A stretch of 9,904 nt of DNA, from the NCBI GenBank assembly GCA_002687665.1, contig NZAX01000031.1, positions 2,190 to 12,093 of the forward strand. The letters are read 5' to 3'. The DNA comes from Flavobacteriaceae bacterium (GTDB lineage Bacteria; Bacteroidota; Bacteroidia; Flavobacteriales; Flavobacteriaceae). The translations under genes and the position numbers were made by a program. Shown here piece by piece: positions 1 to 8,049 of this stretch. The notes below the pieces were generated by a model. That model worked only from the letters and a program-made list of their open reading frames with translations, was not told where the DNA came from and ran no database searches. Position 1 is the stretch's first letter; every line of letters begins with the position of its first letter.

Positions 1-344
1 TCACTTTTTTTCGTGGTCAAAAAAGTAAATTCATCCACATTGATTTCAGTCGTGTAACGATCTTTTTGATCAGTATCTTGCCACTTTCTAGTTTTAATTC
101 TTCCCTCAATGTAAATTTTATCGCCTTTATTCAGATATTTCTCACAAATCTCTGCGGCTTTATTCCTAACCACAATATTGTGCCAATCGGTGTTGGTCAC
201 TTTTTCTCCAGAAGTTTTGTTAGTGTACACTTCATTAGTTGCAAGTGGAAATCTTCCTATGCAACCTCCACCATCGAAATAATGCATTTTAACATCATCT
301 CCTAGATGGCCAATCAACATAACTTTATTCAAAGTACCATTCAT
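1..344 (-). CDS. ssb: single-stranded DNA-binding protein SSB, 3' end cut by window edge
   Basis: SSB coats single-stranded DNA during replication, recombination and repair, normally as a tetramer of OB folds. The reverse strand from ATG 344 is open to the window edge, giving 114 complete codons. The product begins MNGTLNKVMLIGHLGDDVK, the usual SSB first strand. It continues with the OB-fold landmarks RFPLATNE, a TDWHNIVV segment (residues 56-63), YLNKGDKIYIEGR, and RYTTEINVDEFTFL near residues 97-110. The acidic C-terminal tail that recruits partner proteins lies outside the window. No in-frame stop appears, so this is truncation by the window and not a pseudogene. The gene follows mutY by 45 bases and has its own -7 box in that gap. 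Family assignment is from recognised motifs; an essential chromosomal role is inferred. Confidence 0.95.
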   Translation of the reverse strand, partial: MNGTLNKVMLIGHLGDDVKMHYFDGGGCIGRFPLATNEVYTNKTSGEKVTNTDWHNIVVRNKAAEICEKYLNKGDKIYIEGRIKTRKWQDTDQKDRYTTEINVDEFTFLTTKKS

Positions 345-370
345 TAAAAAAGGTTTTCAAGTTGCACACT

Positions 371-378
371 CAAATGTA
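371..378 (-). promoter_or_regulatory. putative -7 promoter box of ssb
   Basis: The reverse strand reads TACATTTG, a full match to the Bacteroidota -7 consensus TAnnTTTG, 26 bases upstream of the ssb ATG and inside the short mutY-ssb gap. I see no TTG at the expected -33 distance. ssb may therefore be transcribed both from here and by read-through from mutY. Confidence 0.5.
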
Positions 379-389
379 ATGAATCACAA

Positions 390-1436
390 TCAGTTGATAA
401 AAAATTTATCTCTAAAATTTTGAAGTGCTTTAGGCATGGGGTAGTGATGAGTCTGGCTGCTTTTAATCTCTAAATTAGTACTTTCAGCGAGATTAACAAT
501 CCAAAAATTTATTTCTAGATTTTGATGGGTAAGCTTTTGTAATACAGGTTCATGATTCCATTTATTAATCACAAAATCGGACGTAATCTGGAGGTCCGCC
601 AAAAGTGATTCGAGCTGAAACTTTTGAAATTGTTTTTGCTTTGTGAAAGTTTCTATCAATGGGAATTGATATAAATTTTGCCAAATTCCGTTTCCTTCTC
701 TTTTCTGTAAAAGGGTGTTTTTGTGCTTATCGATTAACACAAAAAAATGAAGATAGCGACTTTTGACTTTTACTTTTTTGGCTTTAACAGGAAGGAAGCT
801 CACCTTAGCTTTTTGGAAAGCTATGCATTGGTTTTTAAAAATGCAATCCTGGCAAATGGGTTTTTTGGGAGTGCACTGAAGTGCTCCAAATTCCATTATG
901 GCTTGATTGAAGTCACCAGGAGCGGCTCCTTTCATCAAATTCTGCGCTTTTTGTTTATAAATTTTGTGTGCTCCGGAAACATCAATAGGTTGATCCATAC
1001 CAAAAATTCTTGATAATACCCTGTATACATTTCCATCCACAACTGCCTGTTCTTGACCGAAACAAATAGATACTATTGCGCTGGCCGTGTAATCTCCGAT
1101 TCCTTTAAGACTTTTGATTTGATTAAAATCATCGGGGAATCGGCCATAGTAGTCATGTGTGATAGTTTTAGCAGTTGCGTGTAAATTTCTAGCTCTGGAA
1201 TAGTAGCCTAAGCCCTGCCACAGCCTCATGATTTGATCTTCTTTGGCAGCAGCCAGATGCTCGATAGTTGGAAAATTTGAAATAAAAGACTTGTAATAAG
1301 GAAGTCCTTGTGCAGCTCTTGTTTGCTGTAGGATGATCTCCGACAACCAAACATTATAGGGTTTGATGTTCTTACGCCATGGAAAAGGTCTACAGTTTTC
1401 TTTATACCATTCTAACAATTTTTTTTGGAAGCTCAT
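390..1436 (-). CDS. mutY: A/G-specific adenine DNA glycosylase MutY
   Basis: MutY removes adenine mispaired with 8-oxoguanine, preventing G:C to T:A mutations. From ATG 1436 the protein has 348 residues, a normal length. Visible parts in order are: the catalytic glutamate E33 in LSEIILQQTRA; the helix-hairpin-helix LKGIGDYTASAI (110-121); the catalytic aspartate D134 in VVDGNVYRVLSR; the 4Fe-4S ligands C188, C195, C198 and C204 spaced C-x6-C-x2-C-x5-C; and a C-terminal MutT-like domain (about 225-345) that reads 8-oxoG, with LTH where E. coli has FSH. The frame stays open to ATG 1514, adding 26 residues, but that start lies upstream of the likely -7 box and the added residues do not look like MutY. 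No Shine-Dalgarno sequence is visible. The gene is divergent from HU and is followed by ssb. Confidence 0.96.
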   Translation of the reverse strand: MSFQKKLLEWYKENCRPFPWRKNIKPYNVWLSEIILQQTRAAQGLPYYKSFISNFPTIEHLAAAKEDQIMRLWQGLGYYSRARNLHATAKTITHDYYGRFPDDFNQIKSLKGIGDYTASAIVSICFGQEQAVVDGNVYRVLSRIFGMDQPIDVSGAHKIYKQKAQNLMKGAAPGDFNQAIMEFGALQCTPKKPICQDCIFKNQCIAFQKAKVSFLPVKAKKVKVKSRYLHFFVLIDKHKNTLLQKREGNGIWQNLYQFPLIETFTKQKQFQKFQLESLLADLQITSDFVINKWNHEPVLQKLTHQNLEINFWIVNLAESTNLEIKSSQTHHYPMPKALQNFRDKFFIN

Positions 1437-1479
1437 TATGGCGTTTAAATTTAAATATGAATTTTGGGAAAAGTACAAA

Positions 1480-1487
1480 CAAATATA
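1480..1487 (-). promoter_or_regulatory. putative -7 promoter box of mutY
   Basis: The reverse strand reads TATATTTG, matching TAnnTTTG, 43 bases upstream of the mutY ATG at 1436. This supports 1436 over the upstream ATG at 1514, which would lie outside the transcript. No clear -33 TTG is present. Confidence 0.55.
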
Positions 1488-1523
1488 AAAAGGTAAGTCT
1501 GAACGAATTATCATTTTAATTTT

Positions 1524-1531
1524 TATATTTG
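1524..1531 (+). promoter_or_regulatory. putative -7 promoter box of the HU-small protein-rng unit
   Basis: TATATTTG matches the TAnnTTTG consensus 37 bases upstream of the HU ATG. It is the same octamer as the divergent mutY box, with 36 bases between the two. A CTG 22 bases upstream (1499-1501) is a weak substitute for the -33 TTG. Confidence 0.6.
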
Positions 1532-1568
1532 CAAGCCTTTAAATGATTAATCGTAATACCAATTAAAT

Positions 1569-1859
1569 ATGACAAAAGCTGATGTTGTCAACAATATATC
1601 TGATCAGTTAGGGATTGATAAAAATGATGTCCTGGCTACAGTTGAATGCTTTATGAAAGAGATCAAGAGTTCTCTAGAAAGTGGAGAAAATGTTTATTTA
1701 CGTGGCTTCGGAAGCTTTATAATTAAAACCCGAGCTGAAAAAACAGGTAGAAATATTTCTAGAAATGTAGCCGTAAAAATCCCAGCACATAATATTCCAG
1801 CCTTCAAACCTGCAAAGGTTTTTATAAATGGAGTGAAATCTAAGGTAGAAGTTGCATAA
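1569..1859 (+). CDS. HU/IHF-family DNA-binding protein with a non-proline arm tip
   Basis: This is a small dimeric nucleoid protein that bends or wraps DNA. Its 96 residues match the family length. The N-terminal helices (about 1-40) are followed by the GFGSF turn (46-50), the beta-arm (about 52-76) and IPAFKPAK (76-83). Where most HU/IHF proteins have GRNP, whose proline intercalates into DNA, this one has GRNI (60-63). Other prolines (72, 77 and 81) are kept. My recollection is that related proteins beside mutY in other Bacteroidota share this change, but that needs checking. The ATG is preceded by AT-rich sequence without a Shine-Dalgarno motif. It is the first gene of a probable three-gene unit with the 29-residue protein and rng. 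HU and IHF subtypes cannot be told apart here, so no symbol is given. Confidence 0.93.
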   Translation: MTKADVVNNISDQLGIDKNDVLATVECFMKEIKSSLESGENVYLRGFGSFIIKTRAEKTGRNISRNVAVKIPAHNIPAFKPAKVFINGVKSKVEVA

Positions 1860-1894
1860 CAAATCAATTAGAAATTCAAAACTAAATTTCAACT

Positions 1895-1984
1895 ATGCCA
1901 AGTGGTAAAAAAAGAAAAAGACATAAGGTAGCTACGCACAAAAGAAAAAAGCGTAGAAGAGCCAACCGCCACAAGAAAAAATAG
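1895..1984 (+). CDS. 29-residue highly basic protein, probable Bacteroidota ribosome-associated protein
   Basis: A complete ATG-to-TAG frame encodes 29 residues, 20 of them Lys, Arg or His (10 K, 7 R, 3 H), with no acidic or aromatic residue. It begins MPSGKKRKRHKVATHKRKK and ends in KKK. Such composition is typical of very small ribosomal proteins that lie buried in rRNA. I recognise the sequence type as a common small hypothetical of Bacteroidota. A clade-specific ribosomal protein, bL38, has been reported in Flavobacterium ribosomes, but I cannot confirm that this is it. It starts 35 bases after the HU stop, and a hairpin begins 2 bases after its own stop. Its length escapes ordinary gene-calling cut-offs. 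The coding call is strong because of the composition and position; the function is inferred. Confidence 0.82.
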   Translation: MPSGKKRKRHKVATHKRKKRRRANRHKKK

Positions 1985-1986
1985 TG

Positions 1987-2103
1987 TTTGGAAATACACT
2001 TTAAAATATATCCAAAGTTCATTGATATTTGATACTGCTCAGTCAGTATCTCCAGGAAAACCCTGAATATTTATTGTTTAACAACGGCACTAAACGGTGT
2101 CGT
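1987..2103 (+). promoter_or_regulatory. structured leader of rng with three hairpins
   Basis: The 136 bases between the small basic gene and the preferred rng start hold three inverted repeats. Hairpin 1 (1987-2016) pairs TTTGGAAATA with TATATCCAAA with one mismatch. Hairpin 2 (2031-2050) pairs GATACTG with CAGTATC around CTCAGT. Hairpin 3 (2084-2103) pairs ACGGCAC with GTGTCGT, allowing one G-U, around TAAACG, and contains the upstream GTG at 2097. None is followed by a U tract, so they are not intrinsic terminators. The E. coli rne leader is known to carry hairpins through which RNase E controls its own mRNA, so autoregulation or processing is a reasonable inference. GATATTTG at 2024-2031 is one base off a -7 box and might give rng its own weak promoter. 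Confidence 0.5.
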
Positions 2104-2120
2104 ATCTAAAATTCATCAGA

Positions 2121-3680
2121 GTGAATAAAGAACTGATAATACGATCGAATTCCTCTGCTGTTGATTTTGCACTGCTCAAGGATGGAAAGTTAATTGAGCT
2201 CAATAGAGAAGTAGATAATAACAAGTTTTCTGTTGGTGACATTTATGCTGCCAAGATCAGAAAACCCATTTCCGGTCTGAATGCTGCTTTTGTCAGCGTA
2301 GGTCATGAAAAAGATGGTTTTTTACACTATCATGATTTAGGTCCTAACCTTTCTACTTTATTAAAATATTTTAAACAGGTAAGCTCAGGTAGAATCAAAG
2401 ACTATTCTTTAAAGAATTTTCGTTTCGAAAAAGAAATACCCAAAGATGGATCTATACAGGATTATTTGCAGCCCCAACAACAAATTCTTGTCCAGATTGT
2501 CAAAGAACCAATTTCCACTAAGGGGCCAAGAGTAAGTTCAGAGTTGTCCCTCGCAGGGAGGTTTATGGTGCTCATTCCCTTTTCAGATCGCATTTCAATT
2601 TCACAAAAAATCGAGAGCAATACTGAAAAAAATCGATTAAAAAAACTGGTCAAAAGCATTCGACCCAAAGGATTTGGTATAATCATCAGAACCGTCGCGA
2701 AAGATCAAAAGGTCAAAGAACTGGATTCCGATTTGCAACAACTGCTCGGCAGATGGAAAAACTTGTGTGAGAAATTTGTCAAAGTGGATCAATATCCAAA
2801 TAAAATTCTCAGTGAAATCAATCGGTCCTCTTCAATTTTAAGAGACATTTTTGATAATGATTTTACAGGAATCCATGTTGACGACCCAGAAATGCGTCAG
2901 GAAATAGTGGATTATTTAAAAACCATCGCACCTGACAAGGTATCAATTGTCAAGTATTTCAAAAATAAATCTACACCCATTTTCGACCATTTTGGAATCG
3001 AAAGGCAAATTAAAACCGCGTTTGGTACAACGGTATCGATGCAAAAAGGTGCCTATTTGGTGATTGAACACACCGAGGCGCTGCATGTAATTGATGTCAA
3101 CAGTGGTAATAGATCCAACAAGGCCAAATCACAAGAACAAACTGCCTTAGAGGTCAATCTGATTGCCGCCAGTGAAATTGCCAGACAGTTAAGATTGAGA
3201 GATATGGGAGGTATTATTGTGATCGATTTTATAGATCTCAATAGTAACGAAAATCGAAAAAAATTATTTGAACATCTACGAAAGGAGATGGAAAGTGACA
3301 GAACGAAACATAAAATTCTGCCACCTTCACGATTTGGATTGATCCAGATCACACGTCAAAGGGTTCGACCCGAAATGAGTATTAAAACACGAGAGCCCAA
3401 TCCCAACAAAAACGGTGAGGTTGAAGCTCCAATTGTTTTAATAGACAAAATCAACGCAGAGCTTGACAAAATTGTCAAGCACAGGCACAACAAAAAGAAA
3501 GAGTTGCATTTGCATCTTCACCCTTTTGTCGCTGCCTATCTAACTAGCGGTTTACCTTCCATCCGAACCAGCTGGTATTTTAAACACAAAAAGTGGGTGC
3601 GTATAGTACCCCGTGATGCTTACCTTTATTTAGAGTTCCGTTTTTTGGATCAAAACAGAAGACTACTCCGAACCAAATAA
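2121..3680 (+). CDS. rng: ribonuclease E/G family endoribonuclease (RNase G type)
   Basis: This endoribonuclease cuts AU-rich single-stranded RNA in rRNA maturation and mRNA decay. From GTG 2121 it has 519 residues and begins MNKELIIRSNSS, where relatives begin; GTG 2097 would add eight residues but lies in a hairpin. Using the 2121 numbering, an S1-like region covers about 30-115, with GLNAAFVSVGHEKDGFLHYH. The RNase H/DNase I-like catalytic part carries D325 and N327 in VIDVNSGNRS and D369 in IIVIDFIDL, matching D303, N305 and D346 of E. coli RNase E. After RFGLIQITRQRVRP, where E. coli RNase E has the zinc-link cysteines, the sequence is TREPNPNKNGEVEAPI. The only cysteine in the protein is in KNLCEKF. 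The long degradosome-scaffold tail of RNase E is absent. It is the last gene before a strong terminator. Confidence 0.95.
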   Translation: MNKELIIRSNSSAVDFALLKDGKLIELNREVDNNKFSVGDIYAAKIRKPISGLNAAFVSVGHEKDGFLHYHDLGPNLSTLLKYFKQVSSGRIKDYSLKNFRFEKEIPKDGSIQDYLQPQQQILVQIVKEPISTKGPRVSSELSLAGRFMVLIPFSDRISISQKIESNTEKNRLKKLVKSIRPKGFGIIIRTVAKDQKVKELDSDLQQLLGRWKNLCEKFVKVDQYPNKILSEINRSSSILRDIFDNDFTGIHVDDPEMRQEIVDYLKTIAPDKVSIVKYFKNKSTPIFDHFGIERQIKTAFGTTVSMQKGAYLVIEHTEALHVIDVNSGNRSNKAKSQEQTALEVNLIAASEIARQLRLRDMGGIIVIDFIDLNSNENRKKLFEHLRKEMESDRTKHKILPPSRFGLIQITRQRVRPEMSIKTREPNPNKNGEVEAPIVLIDKINAELDKIVKHRHNKKKELHLHLHPFVAAYLTSGLPSIRTSWYFKHKKWVRIVPRDAYLYLEFRFLDQNRRLLRTK

Positions 3681-3683
3681 CTG

Positions 3684-3714
3684 AAAACCGCCTTGATAAC
3701 AGGGCGGTTTTTTT
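3684..3714 (+). terminator. intrinsic terminator after rng
   Basis: AAAACCGCC (3684-3692) pairs perfectly with GGCGGTTTT (3703-3711), and two more inner pairs leave a GATAAC loop. The T run continues to 3714. It begins 3 bases after the rng stop and closes the HU-small protein-rng unit. The following 157 bases up to the recX promoter are AT-rich and hold no gene that I can see. Confidence 0.92.
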
Positions 3715-3871
3715 ATACATATGTTATAACAGTTTTTTTGGCTTCAGGCTTCTTTGGGTAAGGTATCCCCTAAGATCCTTTAATTTTTTTTCCTCTTTTT
3801 GTCTTTTTATCATTTTGCCATAATTTAACATTTGAGGTTCTAATTAAATAAATAAAAATGTAGAGCAGTTT

Positions 3872-3899
3872 TTGAAGCCCCAAAAACTTTTTAATTTTG
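3872..3899 (+). promoter_or_regulatory. recX promoter, -33 TTG and -7 TAATTTTG
   Basis: TTG (3872-3874) is followed after 17 bases by TAATTTTG (3892-3899), a full match to the TAnnTTTG box at an accepted spacing. Only three bases separate the box from the recX ATG at 3903. The predicted transcription start therefore falls on or beside the start codon, suggesting a leaderless message. Confidence 0.6.
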
Positions 3900-3902
3900 G
3901 AT

Positions 3903-4382
3903 ATGGTAAATCCAGGAATTCCTTTATTAGAAATCCAAAAAAAATTAGAGCATTATTGTGCCTATCAAGAGCGCTGCCATCAAGAGGTATCTCAGAAACT
4001 AAAAGATCTGGGAGTGTTTGGAATCCCAATGGATACTGTTATTTCTCATTTAATTGAGCAAAATTATCTGAACGAAACGCGTTTTGCTGAACAGTTTGTC
4101 CGTGGAAAATTCAGGGTCAAAAAATGGGGAAAAAAGCGGCTACTAAGAGAGCTGAAGCAACGTCATATTTCGGATTGGAATATCACAAATGCAATGAAAG
4201 AAATTTCTGATCAAGCTTACTGGAAATGTGGTCAGGCCCTAGCAGATAAGTTTTGGGAAACTCATCGTAATCGCCCATTAGCCGAGCAAAAGAAAAAAGT
4301 TTGGAATGCCATGCAGTACCGCGGTTGGGAAACCGAACTGATAATGGAAAACATACTTAGACTAGAGCATCAAAAGGAATAA
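3903..4382 (+). CDS. recX: regulatory protein RecX
   Basis: RecX binds RecA filaments and limits their activity, tempering recombination and the SOS response. The product from ATG 3903 has 159 residues, normal for the family, and is made of tandem three-helix repeats. HYCAYQERCHQEV (17-29) opens the first repeat, NYLNETRFAEQFVRGKFRVK (54-73) with KKWGKKRLLRELKQRHIS belongs to the second, and the MQYRGWETELI segment (137-147) to the third. An in-frame TTG at 3897 would add two residues but lies inside the -7 box, so ATG 3903 is preferred. There is no room for a ribosome binding site if transcription starts where the promoter predicts. The last 13 bases overlap the 3' end of the convergent receptor gene. 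recA is not in the window. Confidence 0.93.
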   Translation: MVNPGIPLLEIQKKLEHYCAYQERCHQEVSQKLKDLGVFGIPMDTVISHLIEQNYLNETRFAEQFVRGKFRVKKWGKKRLLRELKQRHISDWNITNAMKEISDQAYWKCGQALADKFWETHRNRPLAEQKKKVWNAMQYRGWETELIMENILRLEHQKE

Positions 4383-6214
4383 CGTAATCCCAAAAGTCCA
4401 TTCCCCTTGGGCATAGGAACTAAATTGGACTCCCAATACTCGGTATTAAAAATGTTATTAAAATAAAGGCTCACTTGCCATCGACTAATTCTCCATTGAG
4501 CAGAAACATCAACTACTGAATAAGCATCTCCAGAGGTTCTTTCCACATATTTGTATACCAAATAGGCGTTGAAGTCTTTGTGAATCGGAATCTGATAATT
4601 GGACACAAAATGGTTTTTTAGATCGTTATTGATGGAATAGCGGGAAAAATTATAGCCAGTGTTTTTCAGGTTGTTTTCCAAATAGGAATAACTTATCTTG
4701 AACTCGTGGATAAGAGAATTGATCTTAATGCGATGGGTAAGTTCAAAATCAATTCCACTGGTATTGACCTGCTGTATGTTTTCTGCCTTGAAGGGGATAT
4801 TATCTTCTTTACCATTTTTAACATAGTCAATCAGGTTTTTGGCCTTTCGACTGAAGAAGGCGAAAGAGAATGATACTTTGGGGCTAAGAAGACGAATGCC
4901 TACTTCGCTTGAGGTGGCTTCTTCGGGTTTTAAATTGGCATTGCCCAAAGTAGTTCTGTCTGTATAATAAAGGTCAGTAAAAGTGGGGATGCGAAAAGTA
5001 GCTCCTGAATTGGCATAAAGGCGAAGCCTAGGACTAATTTGCCATCCCATATCGATACCGGGAAAACTGTGACTTCCAAAGTCAGAGAAATAGTTGGCTA
5101 CTAGGCCAGGGGTAATATCAACACTTTTATTAAACAGGTAAAATCGGTGTTCCATAAAGAAATTCATCATGGTTCTATTCCGATCACCAAGGTTATTACT
5201 GCGAATACTGACACGAGAAATATCGACTCCCATACCCGTCAGTCCCCAATCTGATGCTAAAGACGAATCAAAAGCTGCTCCCAGTTTGTTGGTCACATGA
5301 AGATTGCGGTATATTTCAGGTTTGTTTCGGATGTATTCGTACATGTCCTGTCCCCTTCGCCAATATAGTTTGTGTTTAAATATCCAGGAGCCCTTTGTAT
5401 GTCGATGTAACAACGAAATTAGGCTCGCTTGAGTTTCCTCGTATTGATCCTTCGCTGATGGAGTAGCATAAAAACCATTTGAGCCAAACTTTCGTCCTGA
5501 ATAACTAGCAATGAATTCGAGTGGGGTTTTATGACGATTAAAACTGGATTTGATGAAAAATTGATTTTGGTCGTAGTCGGTATTATATCGGTAGCCATCG
5601 GAGGTGTTTCTAGAAACAAATCCTAGTACACTGGTTTTTTCTGAGGTATTGCCCAGAAAAATTGAACCATTAGTTTGATCATAGTTCCCTTTTTGTAAAT
5701 CCAAGGTCAAGGTTTTAGGAGTCACTTTTTTGGTTACTATATTTATAGCTCCTGTAAAAGCATTTTGACCATACGCTCTTGAACCCGGGCCTTTTACAAT
5801 CTCGATGCGTTCAATCATTTGCGGAGGTGGGAGGAAATTAAGTGTATGGTGACCGGTCTGGCCATCATCCAATTTGATCCCGTCAATAAGCAAAAGAGTT
5901 TGGTCAAAAGTACCGCCGCGAATATTAAGATCGGCTTGTGTGGCGCCAGCTCCTCTTCTCTTGATGTCAACTCCGGCAATTTGTTGCAAAAGGTCAACTA
6001 CATGGGTAACTCCACTTTGTCGGATTTGATTGGCTGTAAAAACCTGAACGGTTTTAGAATTTTGGCTAAGGGGAATTTCCAATCGGTTGGAGGAGAGGAC
6101 TACCTCTTTAAGTTTTAAAGTTGGGAGGGTATCAATGTCTGATTTGTTCTGACCTTTTACCCAACTGACCGCAAAAAAAAGACATAAGAGGCTTGTTGCG
6201 TGGTATTTTTTCAT
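4370..6214 (-). CDS. TonB-dependent outer-membrane receptor, BtuB-like
   Basis: This is an outer-membrane beta-barrel with an N-terminal plug that imports a scarce ligand using TonB/ExbB/ExbD energy. It has 614 residues, close to E. coli BtuB. Residues 1-21 form a signal peptide (MKK, hydrophobic core LLCLFFAVSW, likely cut near VKG/Q). A TonB-box-like LKEVVLSS lies at 35-42. The plug covers about 45-163, with LLQQIAGVDIKRRG, LNIRGGTFDQTLLLIDGIKL and VKGPGSRAYGQNAFTGAINI. The barrel carries FRIPTFTDLYYTDRTTLGNANLKPE and ends in LLGLRYSF, a C-terminal aromatic signal for barrel assembly. The layout resembles BtuB and other small-ligand receptors and has no CarboxypepD-like extension or SusD partner. 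The ligand could be cobalamin, a siderophore or another compound. The gene starts 28 bases after atpC with no promoter visible between them, so co-transcription with atpDC is inferred. Confidence 0.92.
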   Translation of the reverse strand: MKKYHATSLLCLFFAVSWVKGQNKSDIDTLPTLKLKEVVLSSNRLEIPLSQNSKTVQVFTANQIRQSGVTHVVDLLQQIAGVDIKRRGAGATQADLNIRGGTFDQTLLLIDGIKLDDGQTGHHTLNFLPPPQMIERIEIVKGPGSRAYGQNAFTGAINIVTKKVTPKTLTLDLQKGNYDQTNGSIFLGNTSEKTSVLGFVSRNTSDGYRYNTDYDQNQFFIKSSFNRHKTPLEFIASYSGRKFGSNGFYATPSAKDQYEETQASLISLLHRHTKGSWIFKHKLYWRRGQDMYEYIRNKPEIYRNLHVTNKLGAAFDSSLASDWGLTGMGVDISRVSIRSNNLGDRNRTMMNFFMEHRFYLFNKSVDITPGLVANYFSDFGSHSFPGIDMGWQISPRLRLYANSGATFRIPTFTDLYYTDRTTLGNANLKPEEATSSEVGIRLLSPKVSFSFAFFSRKAKNLIDYVKNGKEDNIPFKAENIQQVNTSGIDFELTHRIKINSLIHEFKISYSYLENNLKNTGYNFSRYSINNDLKNHFVSNYQIPIHKDFNAYLVYKYVERTSGDAYSVVDVSAQWRISRWQVSLYFNNIFNTEYWESNLVPMPKGNGLLGLRYSF

Positions 6215-6242
6215 GTCAATAAGGGTTTTATGTTAAAATAAA

Positions 6243-6520
6243 TTAATCCGCGAGCAGGATCAATTTATTATTCCTCATTTCAATAGTGCCGGAACTGATC
6301 TCAAATAGAGTGGTATTGTCGTCCTTTCTGTTAAACTTGTTTTTAACGGTATCATCCAGTTGAATTTTACCAGAGATGATAACGGTTCCATCTTTTAGTG
6401 AAGAAACAATGGGAGCGTGGTTGTTGAGCATCTGGAAGGAACCGGAAGTTCCAGGAACGATTACCGACTCAACTTCACCGCTAAACAGGGTTGCCTCTGG
6501 GGATACAATTTCTAAGTGCA

Positions 6521-6521
<1 letters not shown>
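6243..6521 (-). CDS. atpC: ATP synthase F1 epsilon subunit, short form
   Basis: Epsilon links the gamma shaft to the c-ring in the F1Fo ATP synthase rotor. The 92 residues cover only the N-terminal beta-sandwich: MHLEIVSPEATLFSGEVES, VIVPGTSGSFQMLNNHAPIV and SLKDGTVIISG. The C-terminal pair of helices, which in E. coli epsilon (139 residues) can rise and inhibit ATP hydrolysis, is absent. The frame ends in a normal stop after LILLAD with no sign of a broken continuation, and short epsilons are usual in Bacteroidota as far as I know. Residues 53-70 (QLDDTVKNKFNRKDDNTT) form a polar, charged stretch. The ATG overlaps the atpD stop by one base in TAATG, suggesting coupled translation. The gene is followed after 28 bases by the BtuB-like receptor. 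Confidence 0.93.
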
Positions 6522-8032
<1,511 letters not shown>

Positions 8033-8049
8033 TTACATTAATTTGAATG

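Noticed and set aside
66..305. Rightward open frame of 79 codons at the left edge
   Set aside because: It is antisense to ssb, whose reverse-strand product shows clear SSB motifs over the same bases.
1437..1514. Longer mutY start at ATG 1514
   Set aside because: The extra 26 residues are not MutY-like and the start is upstream of the TATATTTG box at 1480-1487.
3755..3790. Possible second terminator (AAGG...CCTT repeat before a T run) between rng and recX
   Set aside because: The stem is only six pairs with a bulge, and the strong terminator at 3684-3714 already ends the rng transcript.
6215..6242. Cobalamin riboswitch or dedicated promoter before the BtuB-like receptor
   Set aside because: The 28-base gap is too short for a riboswitch and holds no TAnnTTTG box, so cobalamin cannot be assigned as substrate on this basis.
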